The notes: a model not told the origin generated them from the letters alone. Shown: positions 17,426 to 26,143, counted from the first letter of the stretch. The stretch: DNA of 64,000 bases from Alteromonas lipotrueiana (GCF_019249245.1 NZ_JAESDK010000016.1:44149-108148), one strand, 5' to 3'. Program-made: numbers and translations.

Positions 17426-20400
17426 ATGACCATGCCTTTTCGCCGCACTCTGCTGGCTTCTGCTTTAGGCTTATTAATAAGTGGAGCCGCTCAGGCGGCT
17501 TCTGATTCTGACCAACCTGCCTGGGACGTAACCGATCCTCCCTTCGATTTAAACGAAGTCACTATTTCTACCAATCAGACCACCTGGTCGAGCCTTTCGG
17601 TATCTCCCGATGGCAAGTACATGGTGTTTGATATGTTAGGCGATATATATCAGGTGCCTTTAGCTGGCGGCAAAGCCAAAGCTCTGACCGCAGATTTTGC
17701 CTGGAATATTGAACCGGCTATCTCACCTGATGGCAGCAAAATTGCGTTTATCTCTGATCGCGGTGGTATATCAAATGTTTGGGTGATGGATGCCAATGGC
17801 GGCAATTTGCGTCAGGTTTCTCAGGAAAAAAGCAATTTGGTGCACTCGCCCAAGTGGAGCCCGGACGGTCAGTATCTGGTCGCAACCAAGGGCATTATGT
17901 CTAGCCGCAGTATTCCTGCTGGTGAGATCTGGATGTATCACGTAGACGGCGGTGACGGTCTGCAGATAAAAGCGCGGGTTAACGGCGATGCTGACCAGCA
18001 AAATATTGCCGACCCGGTATTTTCTCACGACGGCAACTATCTCTATTACACCGAAAACACCGTGCCAGGCGCACAATTTGAATACAACCGCGATCCGTTG
18101 AAAGGTATTTTTGCCATCACTCGTTTTGACCGCGAAACTGGTGAAGAGACGCGGTTTATCAGTGGTACCGGGGGCGCAGTGGTTCCCACACCCTCGCCTG
18201 ACGGCAAATACATTGCGTTTATTCGTCGGGTAAAAAGCAATACAGGTTTGTTTTTAAAAGACCTGACTACCGGCGAAGAAAAACCACTGACATTAGATTT
18301 AGAACGCGATATGCAAGAAGGGTTTGGCTCTGAAGGGTACTACGCTTACTTTGACTGGCTGCCTGACTCAAGTGCGTTAGTCTACTGGACCGGCGGTACC
18401 TTTCACAAAATTGATGTGGCCAGTCAGAAAATCCAGGATATTGAAATTACCGTCAATGCGACTAAGAAATATGCCGATGCGCTTCGTTATAAGGTAGAGG
18501 TAGCGCCCGACCAATTTGATGTAAAAATGATTCGTTGGTCGCAACAGTCACCCGATGGTAAAACCATGCTGTTTCAGGCATTAGGTAAACTGTATATCAA
18601 AGACAAAAAAACCGGCAAGGCGACGCGTTTAACCAGCCAAAACGAGCATGATGAGTATTATCCGCGTTATTCTAACGACGGCAAAAAAATTGTTTATACC
18701 ACCTGGGATGATCAGAACCTGGGCGAGGTTCGCATTGTTGATGCCGATGGCAGCAATAGTAAGGTAATTACAAAGACGCCGGGGCATTTCATAGAGCCTG
18801 CCTTTTCTGGTGATGACAAACTGGTGGTTTACCGTAAATTCTCGGGCGGCTACTTGTTAGATCCTAAGTATTCGCTTGAACCTGGGCTGTATATTGCCGA
18901 TCTTGAGTCTGACACGCATACCAAAATTACTGCCTCAGGCCATAATGCGCATTTCGCCGGTGATAATAACCGTGTGTACTTTACTGAATCGGTTGGCGGA
19001 ACCCCCTACCCTGAAACCCAGTTAAGCAGTGTTAATTTATCAGGCAATGACAAGCGCGTTCATTTATACGGGGCTGATAAAATCAGTGAATACCGGCTCT
19101 CCCCTGATAAAAAATGGGTAGCCTTTGTACATCAGTTCAAAACCTATATCGCGCCATACATTGATAACGGCAAAAAGGTAACATTAGGTCCTGATATGAC
19201 CTCGTTACCGGTGACTCAGTTGTCGAACCGGGCGGGCGAATATTTTACCTGGCAGCCAGACAGCAGTGCGATAGGCTGGTTTCATGGGCCGTATTACTAT
19301 GAACAAAACATTAATCAGGCTTTACAAGCTAAAGAAGACAAAGCTGCAGAGTTAGCCGAAAACTCAGTCACCAATTTATCGTTTAAAGCCGAAACAGACA
19401 AACCTTCAGGGCTCAAAGCGTTGGTGGGCGGTAAAGTGGTGACTATGCGTAACGCTGATAACGGTGAAGAAGTCATTGAAGACGGTGTGATTATTATCAA
19501 AGATAACCGCATTGTTGAGGTGGGTAAGCGCGACCAGGTGAGCATTCCAGATGATGCAATGCGGGTCGATACTACCGGCAAAACAATTGTTCCGGGGTTT
19601 GTTGATGCGCACGCCCATGGTTCACAGGGACGAAATGAAATTATCCCGCAACAAAACTGGAGTCAGTATTCAAATGTTGCCTTTGGGGTAACCACCATTC
19701 ACGATCCGTCTAACGACACCACCGAAGTATTCGCTGCAGCCGAACTACAGCGTAGTGGCGATATCGTCGCCCCCCGTATTTACTCTACCGGGGCCATATT
19801 ATACGGCGCCGAAGCTCTGGGTTATAAAGCTATTATCAATAACTATGATGATGCTTACTTTCATGTACAAAGGTTAAAAGAAGCCGGTGCAATTTCGGTC
19901 AAGAGCTACAACCAGCCAGCCCGAAGTCAGCGTCAGCAAGTGTTGTGGGCCGCCAGTAAGCAGGAAATGATGGTTGTACCTGAAGGCGGAGGTAAGCTAC
20001 AGCAAAACCTGTCAATGTTGGTAGATGGTCATACCGGGCTAGAGCATAGTTTACCCATTGAGCGCGGGTACAGTGATGTAACCCAGCTATGGAAAGCCAC
20101 CGAGTTTGGCTACACACCTACCTTTGTGGTGTCTTATGGCGGCATGATGGGTGAAGAGTATATGTACGATCGTACCGAGGTGTGGAAGAATCCACGTTTG
20201 CTACGTTATACTCCCTCGTTTTTACTCGACTCACGGGCCATTCGTCGGCCAACGGCCCCTGACAGCGAATACAACCATCAGGCCGTGGCCCAGTACGCGA
20301 AAACCCTGCGTGATAATGGGGTAAGTGTGCATATTGGTGCCCATGGCCAGCGTGAAGGTCTGGCGGCACATTGGGAGATGTGGTTGATGGAGCAAGGCGG

Positions 20401-20731
20401 TTTTACGCCCTTTGAGGCACTGCGTGCCGCCACCATTGATGGTGCCCGTCATTTGGGGATGGCTGGCGACATCGGTAGCATTGAAAAGGGCAAACTGGCT
20501 GATATGGTAGTAATTGACGGCGATGTACTAAGTGACCTCAAGCGTAGTGAGTATGTCGAATATACCGTGCTGAACGGGCGCATTTTTGAAGCTGCAACGA
20601 TGAACGAGCTGGGTAAAAATACCACTCGCCAACCGTTTTTCTTTGAAAATGACAATAAAACCTTTATGCCTGAATCAACCAGCCAGGCGCTTGAACAAAA
20701 AACACATAAATATCACTGGCAACATAAGTAA
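17426..20731 (+). CDS. Exported TolB-like propeller / amidohydrolase fusion protein
   Basis: 1101 residues. A signal peptide (LLASALGLLISGAAQAA, residues about 8-24) sends it to the periplasm or beyond. The first two thirds carry repeated PD40/TolB-type blades, seen as recurring SPDG, SHDG and SNDG turns (SVSPDGKYMVF, AISPDGSKIAF, SPDGQYLVA, SNDGKKIVY). The last third, from about residue 665, is an amidohydrolase: VPGFVDAHAHGSQG has the metal-binding His pair H729/H731, and DGARHLGMAGDIGSIEKGKLAD is the classic C-terminal return of this superfamily. Substrate unknown; related fusions are annotated as amidohydrolase family proteins in Alteromonadales. It stands alone with its own terminator. 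Confidence 0.85.
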   Translation: MTMPFRRTLLASALGLLISGAAQAASDSDQPAWDVTDPPFDLNEVTISTNQTTWSSLSVSPDGKYMVFDMLGDIYQVPLAGGKAKALTADFAWNIEPAISPDGSKIAFISDRGGISNVWVMDANGGNLRQVSQEKSNLVHSPKWSPDGQYLVATKGIMSSRSIPAGEIWMYHVDGGDGLQIKARVNGDADQQNIADPVFSHDGNYLYYTENTVPGAQFEYNRDPLKGIFAITRFDRETGEETRFISGTGGAVVPTPSPDGKYIAFIRRVKSNTGLFLKDLTTGEEKPLTLDLERDMQEGFGSEGYYAYFDWLPDSSALVYWTGGTFHKIDVASQKIQDIEITVNATKKYADALRYKVEVAPDQFDVKMIRWSQQSPDGKTMLFQALGKLYIKDKKTGKATRLTSQNEHDEYYPRYSNDGKKIVYTTWDDQNLGEVRIVDADGSNSKVITKTPGHFIEPAFSGDDKLVVYRKFSGGYLLDPKYSLEPGLYIADLESDTHTKITASGHNAHFAGDNNRVYFTESVGGTPYPETQLSSVNLSGNDKRVHLYGADKISEYRLSPDKKWVAFVHQFKTYIAPYIDNGKKVTLGPDMTSLPVTQLSNRAGEYFTWQPDSSAIGWFHGPYYYEQNINQALQAKEDKAAELAENSVTNLSFKAETDKPSGLKALVGGKVVTMRNADNGEEVIEDGVIIIKDNRIVEVGKRDQVSIPDDAMRVDTTGKTIVPGFVDAHAHGSQGRNEIIPQQNWSQYSNVAFGVTTIHDPSNDTTEVFAAAELQRSGDIVAPRIYSTGAILYGAEALGYKAIINNYDDAYFHVQRLKEAGAISVKSYNQPARSQRQQVLWAASKQEMMVVPEGGGKLQQNLSMLVDGHTGLEHSLPIERGYSDVTQLWKATEFGYTPTFVVSYGGMMGEEYMYDRTEVWKNPRLLRYTPSFLLDSRAIRRPTAPDSEYNHQAVAQYAKTLRDNGVSVHIGAHGQREGLAAHWEMWLMEQGGFTPFEALRAATIDGARHLGMAGDIGSIEKGKLADMVVIDGDVLSDLKRSEYVEYTVLNGRIFEAATMNELGKNTTRQPFFFENDNKTFMPESTSQALEQKTHKYHWQHK

Positions 20732-20738
20732 AACCTTC

Positions 20739-20768
20739 GCGGCAGTTAACCCTTAACTGCCGCTTTCT
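20739..20768 (+). terminator. Rho-independent terminator of the amidohydrolase gene
   Basis: GCGGCAGTTAA (20739-20749) and TTAACTGCCGC (20753-20763) form an 11-bp perfect stem with a 3-nt loop, followed by TTTCTTTATT, seven bases after the stop. Confidence 0.9.
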
Positions 20769-21159
20769 TTATTCAAGTCATAACATCATCAATATTTTTA
20801 TCATTGCCTTTCTCATTTGGCTCAGGCTGTGGTTCTCTGGTTCACATTTTTGATACCGGGCGCCCCTGGCTCTTCGTACACCCTCTTTAACCCTAACCAT
20901 TAATTTTCGGCCATTCTTATCATTATTCGGACATCGTCAAGCTTTATGCGGGCTTTAGAGCAGTTAGTCCTGCCTATAAAAGCAGCTCCCTACCGCTTTG
21001 AGTAATCTTTTTATCGTCAGTTAACACCAATGACACAGTCAGGGAACGCTACTTTTCACGTCACGGATTGATTCGCTGTATGAAAAGGTAGCCGGTTTGC
21101 AAATAGCACAGTTGGGCAGGCAGGTATCACGGAGAATAAGATGCCATGGAGACCAAACT

Positions 21160-21176
21160 GTCATAGGGAATATGAC
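21160..21176. promoter_or_regulatory. Inverted repeat upstream of the RiPP-like operon
   Basis: GTCATA (21160-21165) and TATGAC (21171-21176) are a perfect 6-bp inverted repeat with a 5-nt spacer, ending ten bases before a TTGACA box. That is a typical activator position, and the cluster encodes a free-standing LuxR-type DNA-binding protein, so it is a candidate operator. Inference only. Confidence 0.4.
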
Positions 21177-21186
21177 GCTGTGCTGT

Positions 21187-21215
21187 TTGACAAATCTGCC
21201 TGAGGCAACATTTGG
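21187..21215 (+). promoter_or_regulatory. Candidate promoter of the RiPP-like operon
   Basis: TTGACA at 21187-21192 is a consensus -35 box. Seventeen bases on, the -10 position reads ATTTGG, a poor match, as expected for a promoter that needs an activator. Confidence 0.35.
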
Positions 21216-21239
21216 CTTTCACGGATTTTGAGAATAATA

Positions 21240-22496
21240 ATGAGAAACGGATTGTTCAGACCCCAGGCTTTGGCTGCACAGGGCCCAAGATTACATGGCA
21301 GTGTATTCATACAACCCTCAATTAAACTCGGCCTTATTGCTACAGCAATAGTGGTGTGGAGCGCCACGGCGGTTATCTACCTGAGTAATGCGCAGTACAG
21401 CCGACAAGCTACCGTAAGAGGTTGGCTAGAGCCCCCGACCGGCATTATCAAAGTTTATCCTGACCAATCTGGCAGCACCATTAAAGCGGTACTGGTAAAA
21501 GAAGGCCAGCAAGTTAGTCGCGGCGATGTACTGGTAGCAATGTCTCTGCATCATAGTTTATCCGATGGCCGGGTCGCCCAGCAGTCACTAGAGTTTGAAT
21601 ATCAACAGCAATTGCGTGAACTCACTCAGCAAATAGCGCAGACAAAAGCTCTCTTCGAGCGTAATAAAAAGAGTATTCAACAAAATATTACCGCGTTAAC
21701 GGCTGATGAACAGCGCATGCTACAGCTATGTAGATTAGCCCAAACGCAACTTAGTTTAGCCGAGGCTCAGTACTTAAGACTCGAGCCACTAAAAGGTACT
21801 CATATTGCCGCGCGCGAAGTTGATACCGCCTATGCCCGGCAGCTTTCCGCGCAACAGGCCCAGGGCGACAAACAACAAGCTTTGGCAGCCATCACCTATT
21901 CGATAACGCAACAGCAACAGGCCTTGCAAACTCTACCTTTAGAGCAAAAAAACGCGCTATCGGCACTAAACCAGCGCCGCAGCGAAATTCGCCAACAGCT
22001 GGTCACCTTACAGTCACAATCACAGCGGGTGCTGCGCGCCAGTCGCTCCGGTGTGGTTAGCAACGTCATGGCAACGGTTGGACACTCACCGTCTCCAGAC
22101 AAACCTTTATTAACCCTGGAACCGCTTGACCAGCATGTTCGGGCGCGATTTGCGATTCCGGTTAGTGCTGCCGGGTTTGTGCAGCAAGGTCAGCAATTGG
22201 CCATACGTTACGATGCTTATCCGTATCAAAAGTTTGGCTTACACCAAGCGGTAATAACGACGCTATCAAGCGCCGCTATGTTGCCCGGCGATATTGAAGC
22301 GGGAGCAGCGCCCCTTCAGGAGCCGGTTTATATGGCCGAAGCCACCCTGGATGAACAGCAGCTCAACGCCTACGGAAGCTCGGTCGCGCTAAAGTCGGGA
22401 ATGACTTTCACTGCCGATATATCCCTGGGCGAACGCAGTTTGCTTGAATGGCTATTAGAACCTTTGTTGTCTTTATCCGGCAGGGTCACAGCATGA
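21240..22496 (+). CDS. HlyD-family membrane fusion protein of a peptide exporter
   Basis: 418 residues. One membrane helix at about 28-48 (LGLIATAIVVWSATAVIYL), then a periplasmic part with lipoyl/barrel halves (VRGWLEPPTGIIKVYPDQSG, EGQQVSRGDVLVAMS) around a long Gln-rich alpha-helical hairpin (about 115-250). This is the CvaA/RaxA-type adaptor that links a C39-peptidase ABC transporter to TolC. ATG 21240 is used; a TTG four codons earlier has no better ribosome site. Its stop overlaps the transporter start (ATGA), so the pair is translationally coupled. No TolC gene is in the window; the housekeeping one would serve. Confidence 0.9.
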   Translation: MRNGLFRPQALAAQGPRLHGSVFIQPSIKLGLIATAIVVWSATAVIYLSNAQYSRQATVRGWLEPPTGIIKVYPDQSGSTIKAVLVKEGQQVSRGDVLVAMSLHHSLSDGRVAQQSLEFEYQQQLRELTQQIAQTKALFERNKKSIQQNITALTADEQRMLQLCRLAQTQLSLAEAQYLRLEPLKGTHIAAREVDTAYARQLSAQQAQGDKQQALAAITYSITQQQQALQTLPLEQKNALSALNQRRSEIRQQLVTLQSQSQRVLRASRSGVVSNVMATVGHSPSPDKPLLTLEPLDQHVRARFAIPVSAAGFVQQGQQLAIRYDAYPYQKFGLHQAVITTLSSAAMLPGDIEAGAAPLQEPVYMAEATLDEQQLNAYGSSVALKSGMTFTADISLGERSLLEWLLEPLLSLSGRVTA

Positions 22497-24658
22497 ACGC
22501 TTTATTAACCCTGCCCTTACAAGCTCGTTGGTCGGCCAAGTGCAAAGTACCGCAAATTTTTCAGGCAGAGATGGCCGAATGCGGACTAGCCTGTTTGTGC
22601 ATGGTGAGCCAGCACTTTGGCAATACCATAGATCTGGCGGTGCTACGTCAGCGCTTTGGAGCATCGGGCCGCGGGTTAACGTTAAAAGATTTAATGGCCG
22701 TCGCTGCGCAGATCAATTTAAGTGCGCGAGCTTTAAAAATTGAGCCCGAGCAGCTCAAAGAGCTAAGTTTACCGGCCATATTACACTGGGATATGCAGCA
22801 TTTTGTAGTTTTGACCCAGGTAACCCGACTCGGCATTTACATTAACGACCCAGCAACCGGACAGCGTTTTTTAACGTACGCACAAGCCGACTCGCATCTT
22901 ACCGGAGTAGCTTTAGAGCTGAATTACGCTGGAACTTATCAGGCTCCTGAGACGGCCCCACGCTTGACCTTGAGCCATTTTTGGCAACGTGCCAGTGGGC
23001 TTAAGCGTAGCCTCTCTATTTTGTTTACCTTATCAGTACTGTTACAGCTGTTCGCTTTAGCAAGCCCTTACTACATGCAAACAGTGGTGGACGATGTTCT
23101 TTTGCGCCACTCCGATCATTTGCTAACCATACTGGCGTTGGGTTTCGGTTTGTTACTGCTAATTGAAAGCGCCACCACCGGTGTACGGAAGTGGCTGATA
23201 TTGTCGCTGTCCAGTCGCTTGCAAGGCCAGATGTCGGCCAATCTTTTTCACCACTTACTGCACCTGCCTGCCGACTTTTTTAGCCGTCGTCATCTGGGCG
23301 ATGTTGTATCGCGCTTTGGTTGTCTGGCCCATGTGCGTGAACAACTTACCACCGGCCTGGTTACTGCGCTGCTGGATGGATTAATGACCCTGGTGATGCT
23401 GATAGTTATGTGGCTTTACTCGCCCACTTTAACGGTGGTTGTCGTAATTAGTGTGGGTTTGTATATCGTGCTGCGCTGGTTAACGTTTGGACGAATCAAA
23501 AATATCAGTGCCGAGCGCTTGCATCATAGTGCGACCGAACAAGGTCACTTTTTAGAAACGATTCGTTCAATACAGGCGGTTAAACAATTCAACTATCAGG
23601 CCCTTCGTCACAATCAGTGGCAAAATCTTTTGGTTAAGGTGATCAATACAGATATTCGACTGGGCAAAACCGACATTATACTTTCTGGTGCTAATCAGGT
23701 GATTTTCGGGATGCAAAACCTCCTCGTTATCTACCTTGGCGCTCAGGCGGTCATGGGCAATGTTTTTACAGTAGGAATGCTTTACGCTTTTATTAGCTAC
23801 AAAACCCAATTTACCAGTGCCTGCGATAATTTAATTACTCAGCTCATTCAGCTAAAACTACTTCGCGTACATCTGGACCGTCTTTCAGATCTGGTTTTCA
23901 GCCAGCCCGAAACACTTAATTACGACAACACCAGCTCGCCACATACCCCCGCGGCCCTGTGTGTGACCCAATTGACCTATCGCTTTAGCGCCTTAAGTGC
24001 GCCGTTGTTCCAAAATATTAATATGACCATTGCTGCCGGGCAAACCATTGCCATTATTGGCCCTAGCGGAGCCGGCAAAAGCACCTTTCTAAAGTGTCTT
24101 ATGGGCTTGGTAAAGCCCGATGAAGGCACTGTTCATTACGCAGGACAAGCGGTGCATAGCAGCGTGAGCTTTCGAAAAGTGAGCGCCGCGGTGTTACAAG
24201 ACGATACCTGCTTAAATGGAACACTTCTGGACAACATTACCGGTTTTGATGATAGCCCAGATATGGCCCGTCTTCGCCAGGCTGCGCATATGGCCTGCCT
24301 GGATCAAGAAATTGAACGCATGCCGATGCAATATCAAACCCTGGTGGGCGATATGGGCAGCGCGCTTAGTGGTGGCCAGTTACAAAGGTTGTTTTTGGCC
24401 CGTGCCCTGTATCGCCAGCCCGCAATATTATTTCTGGATGAAGCAAGCAGCCATCTGGATTTAGCCAATGAAGCCCGTATTAATCAACATCTCAAAGCCA
24501 TGTCTATAACCCGAATTATCGTTGCTCACCGGCCGCAAACTATTGCTCTGGCTGATGCAATTTTTATCCTGGAAAACGGTAGCCTGACCCAAGTGGCCAA
24601 TACTGAGCAGGATGTATTTGTGCCCTTAACCCCGTCTCAAGGAGAGACACATGACTAG
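22493..24658 (+). CDS. C39-peptidase-containing ABC transporter (bacteriocin/RiPP exporter)
   Basis: 721 residues in the order peptidase - membrane domain - ATPase. Peptidase C39 (1-130) looks active: Q24 and C30 in QAEMAECGLACL, H103 in HFVVL, D119 in NDPA. Such domains cut leaders after a Gly-Gly or Gly-Ala pair while exporting the peptide. About six membrane helices span residues 165-460. ATPase: Walker A GPSGAGKST (523-531), signature LSGGQLQR (625-632), Walker B ILFLDE (645-650). The start at 22493 has AGGG seven bases upstream and overlaps the adaptor stop. The only candidate substrate visible is the 66-residue peptide encoded 310 bases downstream, whose leader fits the cleavage rule. 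Confidence 0.95.
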   Translation: MNALLTLPLQARWSAKCKVPQIFQAEMAECGLACLCMVSQHFGNTIDLAVLRQRFGASGRGLTLKDLMAVAAQINLSARALKIEPEQLKELSLPAILHWDMQHFVVLTQVTRLGIYINDPATGQRFLTYAQADSHLTGVALELNYAGTYQAPETAPRLTLSHFWQRASGLKRSLSILFTLSVLLQLFALASPYYMQTVVDDVLLRHSDHLLTILALGFGLLLLIESATTGVRKWLILSLSSRLQGQMSANLFHHLLHLPADFFSRRHLGDVVSRFGCLAHVREQLTTGLVTALLDGLMTLVMLIVMWLYSPTLTVVVVISVGLYIVLRWLTFGRIKNISAERLHHSATEQGHFLETIRSIQAVKQFNYQALRHNQWQNLLVKVINTDIRLGKTDIILSGANQVIFGMQNLLVIYLGAQAVMGNVFTVGMLYAFISYKTQFTSACDNLITQLIQLKLLRVHLDRLSDLVFSQPETLNYDNTSSPHTPAALCVTQLTYRFSALSAPLFQNINMTIAAGQTIAIIGPSGAGKSTFLKCLMGLVKPDEGTVHYAGQAVHSSVSFRKVSAAVLQDDTCLNGTLLDNITGFDDSPDMARLRQAAHMACLDQEIERMPMQYQTLVGDMGSALSGGQLQRLFLARALYRQPAILFLDEASSHLDLANEARINQHLKAMSITRIIVAHRPQTIALADAIFILENGSLTQVANTEQDVFVPLTPSQGETHD

Positions 24659-24911
24659 CATCACCAACACCTGTAGTTACCACATTCGTTTATCAAGCCT
24701 GTCAAAACGCGAACACCAGGTCGCATTAAAAATACTTGAAGGATTATCTAATAAAAGTATTGCGGCGCATTTGTTTATTAGCGAACGAACAGTGAAATTT
24801 CACTGCGCTAATATTTACCGAAAATTGGAAATTCGTAATCGGTCAGCCTTAATGGCCAGTTATTTCCGTTATTTGTATCAGCCTAAAGAAACCACGGTAG
24901 CGAATGGCTGA
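24651..24911 (+). CDS. Stand-alone LuxR-type (GerE) DNA-binding regulator
   Basis: 86 residues consisting almost wholly of a LuxR/GerE helix-turn-helix: LSKREHQVALKILEGLSNKS, AAHLFISERTVKFH and IYRKLEIRNRSALMASYF. There is no receiver or autoinducer domain, so it acts without a visible sensory module, as GerE does. AAGGAG is six bases from the ATG and the start overlaps the transporter stop by eight bases, placing it firmly in the exporter operon. I infer that it controls this cluster, perhaps through the inverted repeat at 21160-21176. Confidence 0.88.
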   Translation: MTSITNTCSYHIRLSSLSKREHQVALKILEGLSNKSIAAHLFISERTVKFHCANIYRKLEIRNRSALMASYFRYLYQPKETTVANG

Positions 24912-24968
24912 TACATATCCCTATGGCTGTGAATACCGCAGCCAACCTCTAAAAATCAAGGAAAGATC

Positions 24969-25169
24969 ATGAATAAAAACCATCAAAATTGTTCCAACAC
25001 TACATCAAACAATCAGCTTGCGCCTGCTTTACTGGTTCAGGTAGCCGGCGCCGGTACCCAGGCTTTAGGTGATGAAGGGACGCCTTTTGTTACTGTGAAG
25101 CCCCGGCCCGAGTTTACTCAGGCTTTGGGTGAAGATGGAGGCAACCTGCCCGACCCTGTGTTTTGGTAA
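24969..25169 (+). CDS. Putative RiPP precursor peptide (graspetide-like), GA leader and repeated core
   Basis: 66 residues, no resemblance to a folded protein. AAGGAAAG lies six bases before the ATG. Residues 1-28 form a leader ending LAPALLVQVAGA: L17, L22, V25, G27 and A28 fall at positions -12, -7, -4, -2 and -1, the pattern recognised by C39 peptidases. The predicted 38-residue core (29-66) contains an eight-residue unit twice, TQALGDEG (30-37) and TQALGEDG (50-57), each with one Thr and two adjacent acidic residues, and ends in PDPVFW. Thr hydroxyls and Asp/Glu carboxylates are what graspetide ligases join as omega-esters. Sits between its likely exporter and its likely ATP-grasp enzyme. 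Function as precursor is inferred. Confidence 0.75.
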   Translation: MNKNHQNCSNTTSNNQLAPALLVQVAGAGTQALGDEGTPFVTVKPRPEFTQALGEDGGNLPDPVFW

Positions 25170-25179
25170 TATCAGGATA

Positions 25180-25205
25180 AACGGCGTTGCAAGACGTCGT
25201 TTTTT
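25180..25205 (+). terminator. Weak terminator between precursor and ATP-grasp gene
   Basis: AACGGCG and CGTCGTT form a 7-bp stem (one G-U) with an 8-nt loop, followed by TTTTTT, eleven bases after the precursor stop. Partial read-through would give more precursor than enzyme message, as in many RiPP operons. Confidence 0.6.
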
Positions 25206-25229
25206 ATCAACTTCCGGACGCAATAATTT

Positions 25230-26141
25230 ATGCTTCATACTGTATTAATTTTAGGCGCAATAAAAACCTCTGAAGTTCAGCATTTGATGTCACACCTGAG
25301 CCAGCATACCCATCGCATACTGTTATTAGATACCCGGTGCTTTGGCAGCGATAATTTTATCAGCTGGGACCCGGTAACAGCACAAGGGTATCTGCACATT
25401 CATAATGAAGATATTGCATTTAGTCAGATTCACAGCGTATTTTGGGATCACCTTTATCCGTTCACAAGCAATAATGGTGACACTACGGCTTCATCACAAA
25501 AGCACAATGATAAATACAGCTTGTTAGAAGTGCTGTTGCTACAGCCTCATATTCGATGGTTCAACAGTGTAGCAGTTATACGCTCACACAAATGTAAGCC
25601 TTGGCAGTTAGCGGCTGCAGCGCAATGTGAGTTATTGATCCCAGAAACCTGTATTGGTAATCATCCAGACCAACTACGCCTGTTTTTGCACAAACACACT
25701 CAGGTAGCAGTTAAGCCGGTACATGGCGGCCGATTTACTTATCGTCTGAACCACAACGATCAACATGCTATAGATGCGCTTTGTGACGGCTATGATGAAC
25801 CCAAAACTCTTCAGCAATATATAGGCGGCACTAATATACGTAGCTATTTTATTGATAACTACTGCTTTAGCGGCGAGTTACAGTCAGCTTATGTCGATTT
25901 TCGCGAAGACTTATACACCCGCTATCTACCTCACATGCTTCCTGACCAACAGGCGCAGCGAGCACGTAATCTTATGCAAAAGCTTGGTATGCGCTGGGGC
26001 GCCATCGACTGGCGACTTGATGAGTACGGCCGCTATTATTTTTTAGAAATAAACCCGGCGCCGCGATTTGAGTACTTTGAGGCAATGAGCCAGTTGCCTA
26101 TTGCCGCCACTCTTTCCAGACGACTATGTTCAATGGCATAA
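25230..26141 (+). CDS. ATP-grasp ligase, graspetide macrocyclase-like (MvdD/TgnB-type)
   Basis: 303 residues. The C-terminal half has ATP-grasp features: VAVKPVHGGRFTY (nucleotide-binding Lys), QQYIGGTNIRSYFID, and RWGAIDWRLDEYGRYYFLEI followed by NPAPRFEYFE, where the acidic residues and Asn coordinate magnesium. The ending FLE-x-N-P...E...LPIAATLSRRL is close to the pattern of microviridin/plesiocin ligases (MvdC, MvdD, PapB, TgnB), which activate Asp/Glu side chains with ATP to form esters or amides in a precursor peptide; RimK-type ligases are the main alternative. The N-terminal third is variable, as expected for leader recognition. Ribosome binding site weak. Starts 60 bases after the precursor gene. 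Confidence 0.8.
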   Translation: MLHTVLILGAIKTSEVQHLMSHLSQHTHRILLLDTRCFGSDNFISWDPVTAQGYLHIHNEDIAFSQIHSVFWDHLYPFTSNNGDTTASSQKHNDKYSLLEVLLLQPHIRWFNSVAVIRSHKCKPWQLAAAAQCELLIPETCIGNHPDQLRLFLHKHTQVAVKPVHGGRFTYRLNHNDQHAIDALCDGYDEPKTLQQYIGGTNIRSYFIDNYCFSGELQSAYVDFREDLYTRYLPHMLPDQQAQRARNLMQKLGMRWGAIDWRLDEYGRYYFLEINPAPRFEYFEAMSQLPIAATLSRRLCSMA

Positions 26142-26143
26142 AA

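Larger units (their letters stand above)
20769..21239. other. Gene-free region upstream of the RiPP-like cluster
   Basis: About 470 bases with no convincing coding frame; I looked for a second small precursor gene with a ribosome binding site and saw none. The last 80 bases contain an inverted repeat and a TTGACA box (separate entries). Confidence 0.5.

Noticed and set aside
20769..21239. Second precursor peptide upstream of the exporter genes
   Set aside because: Short ATG frames there stop within about 15 codons and lack ribosome sites or a GG/GA leader.
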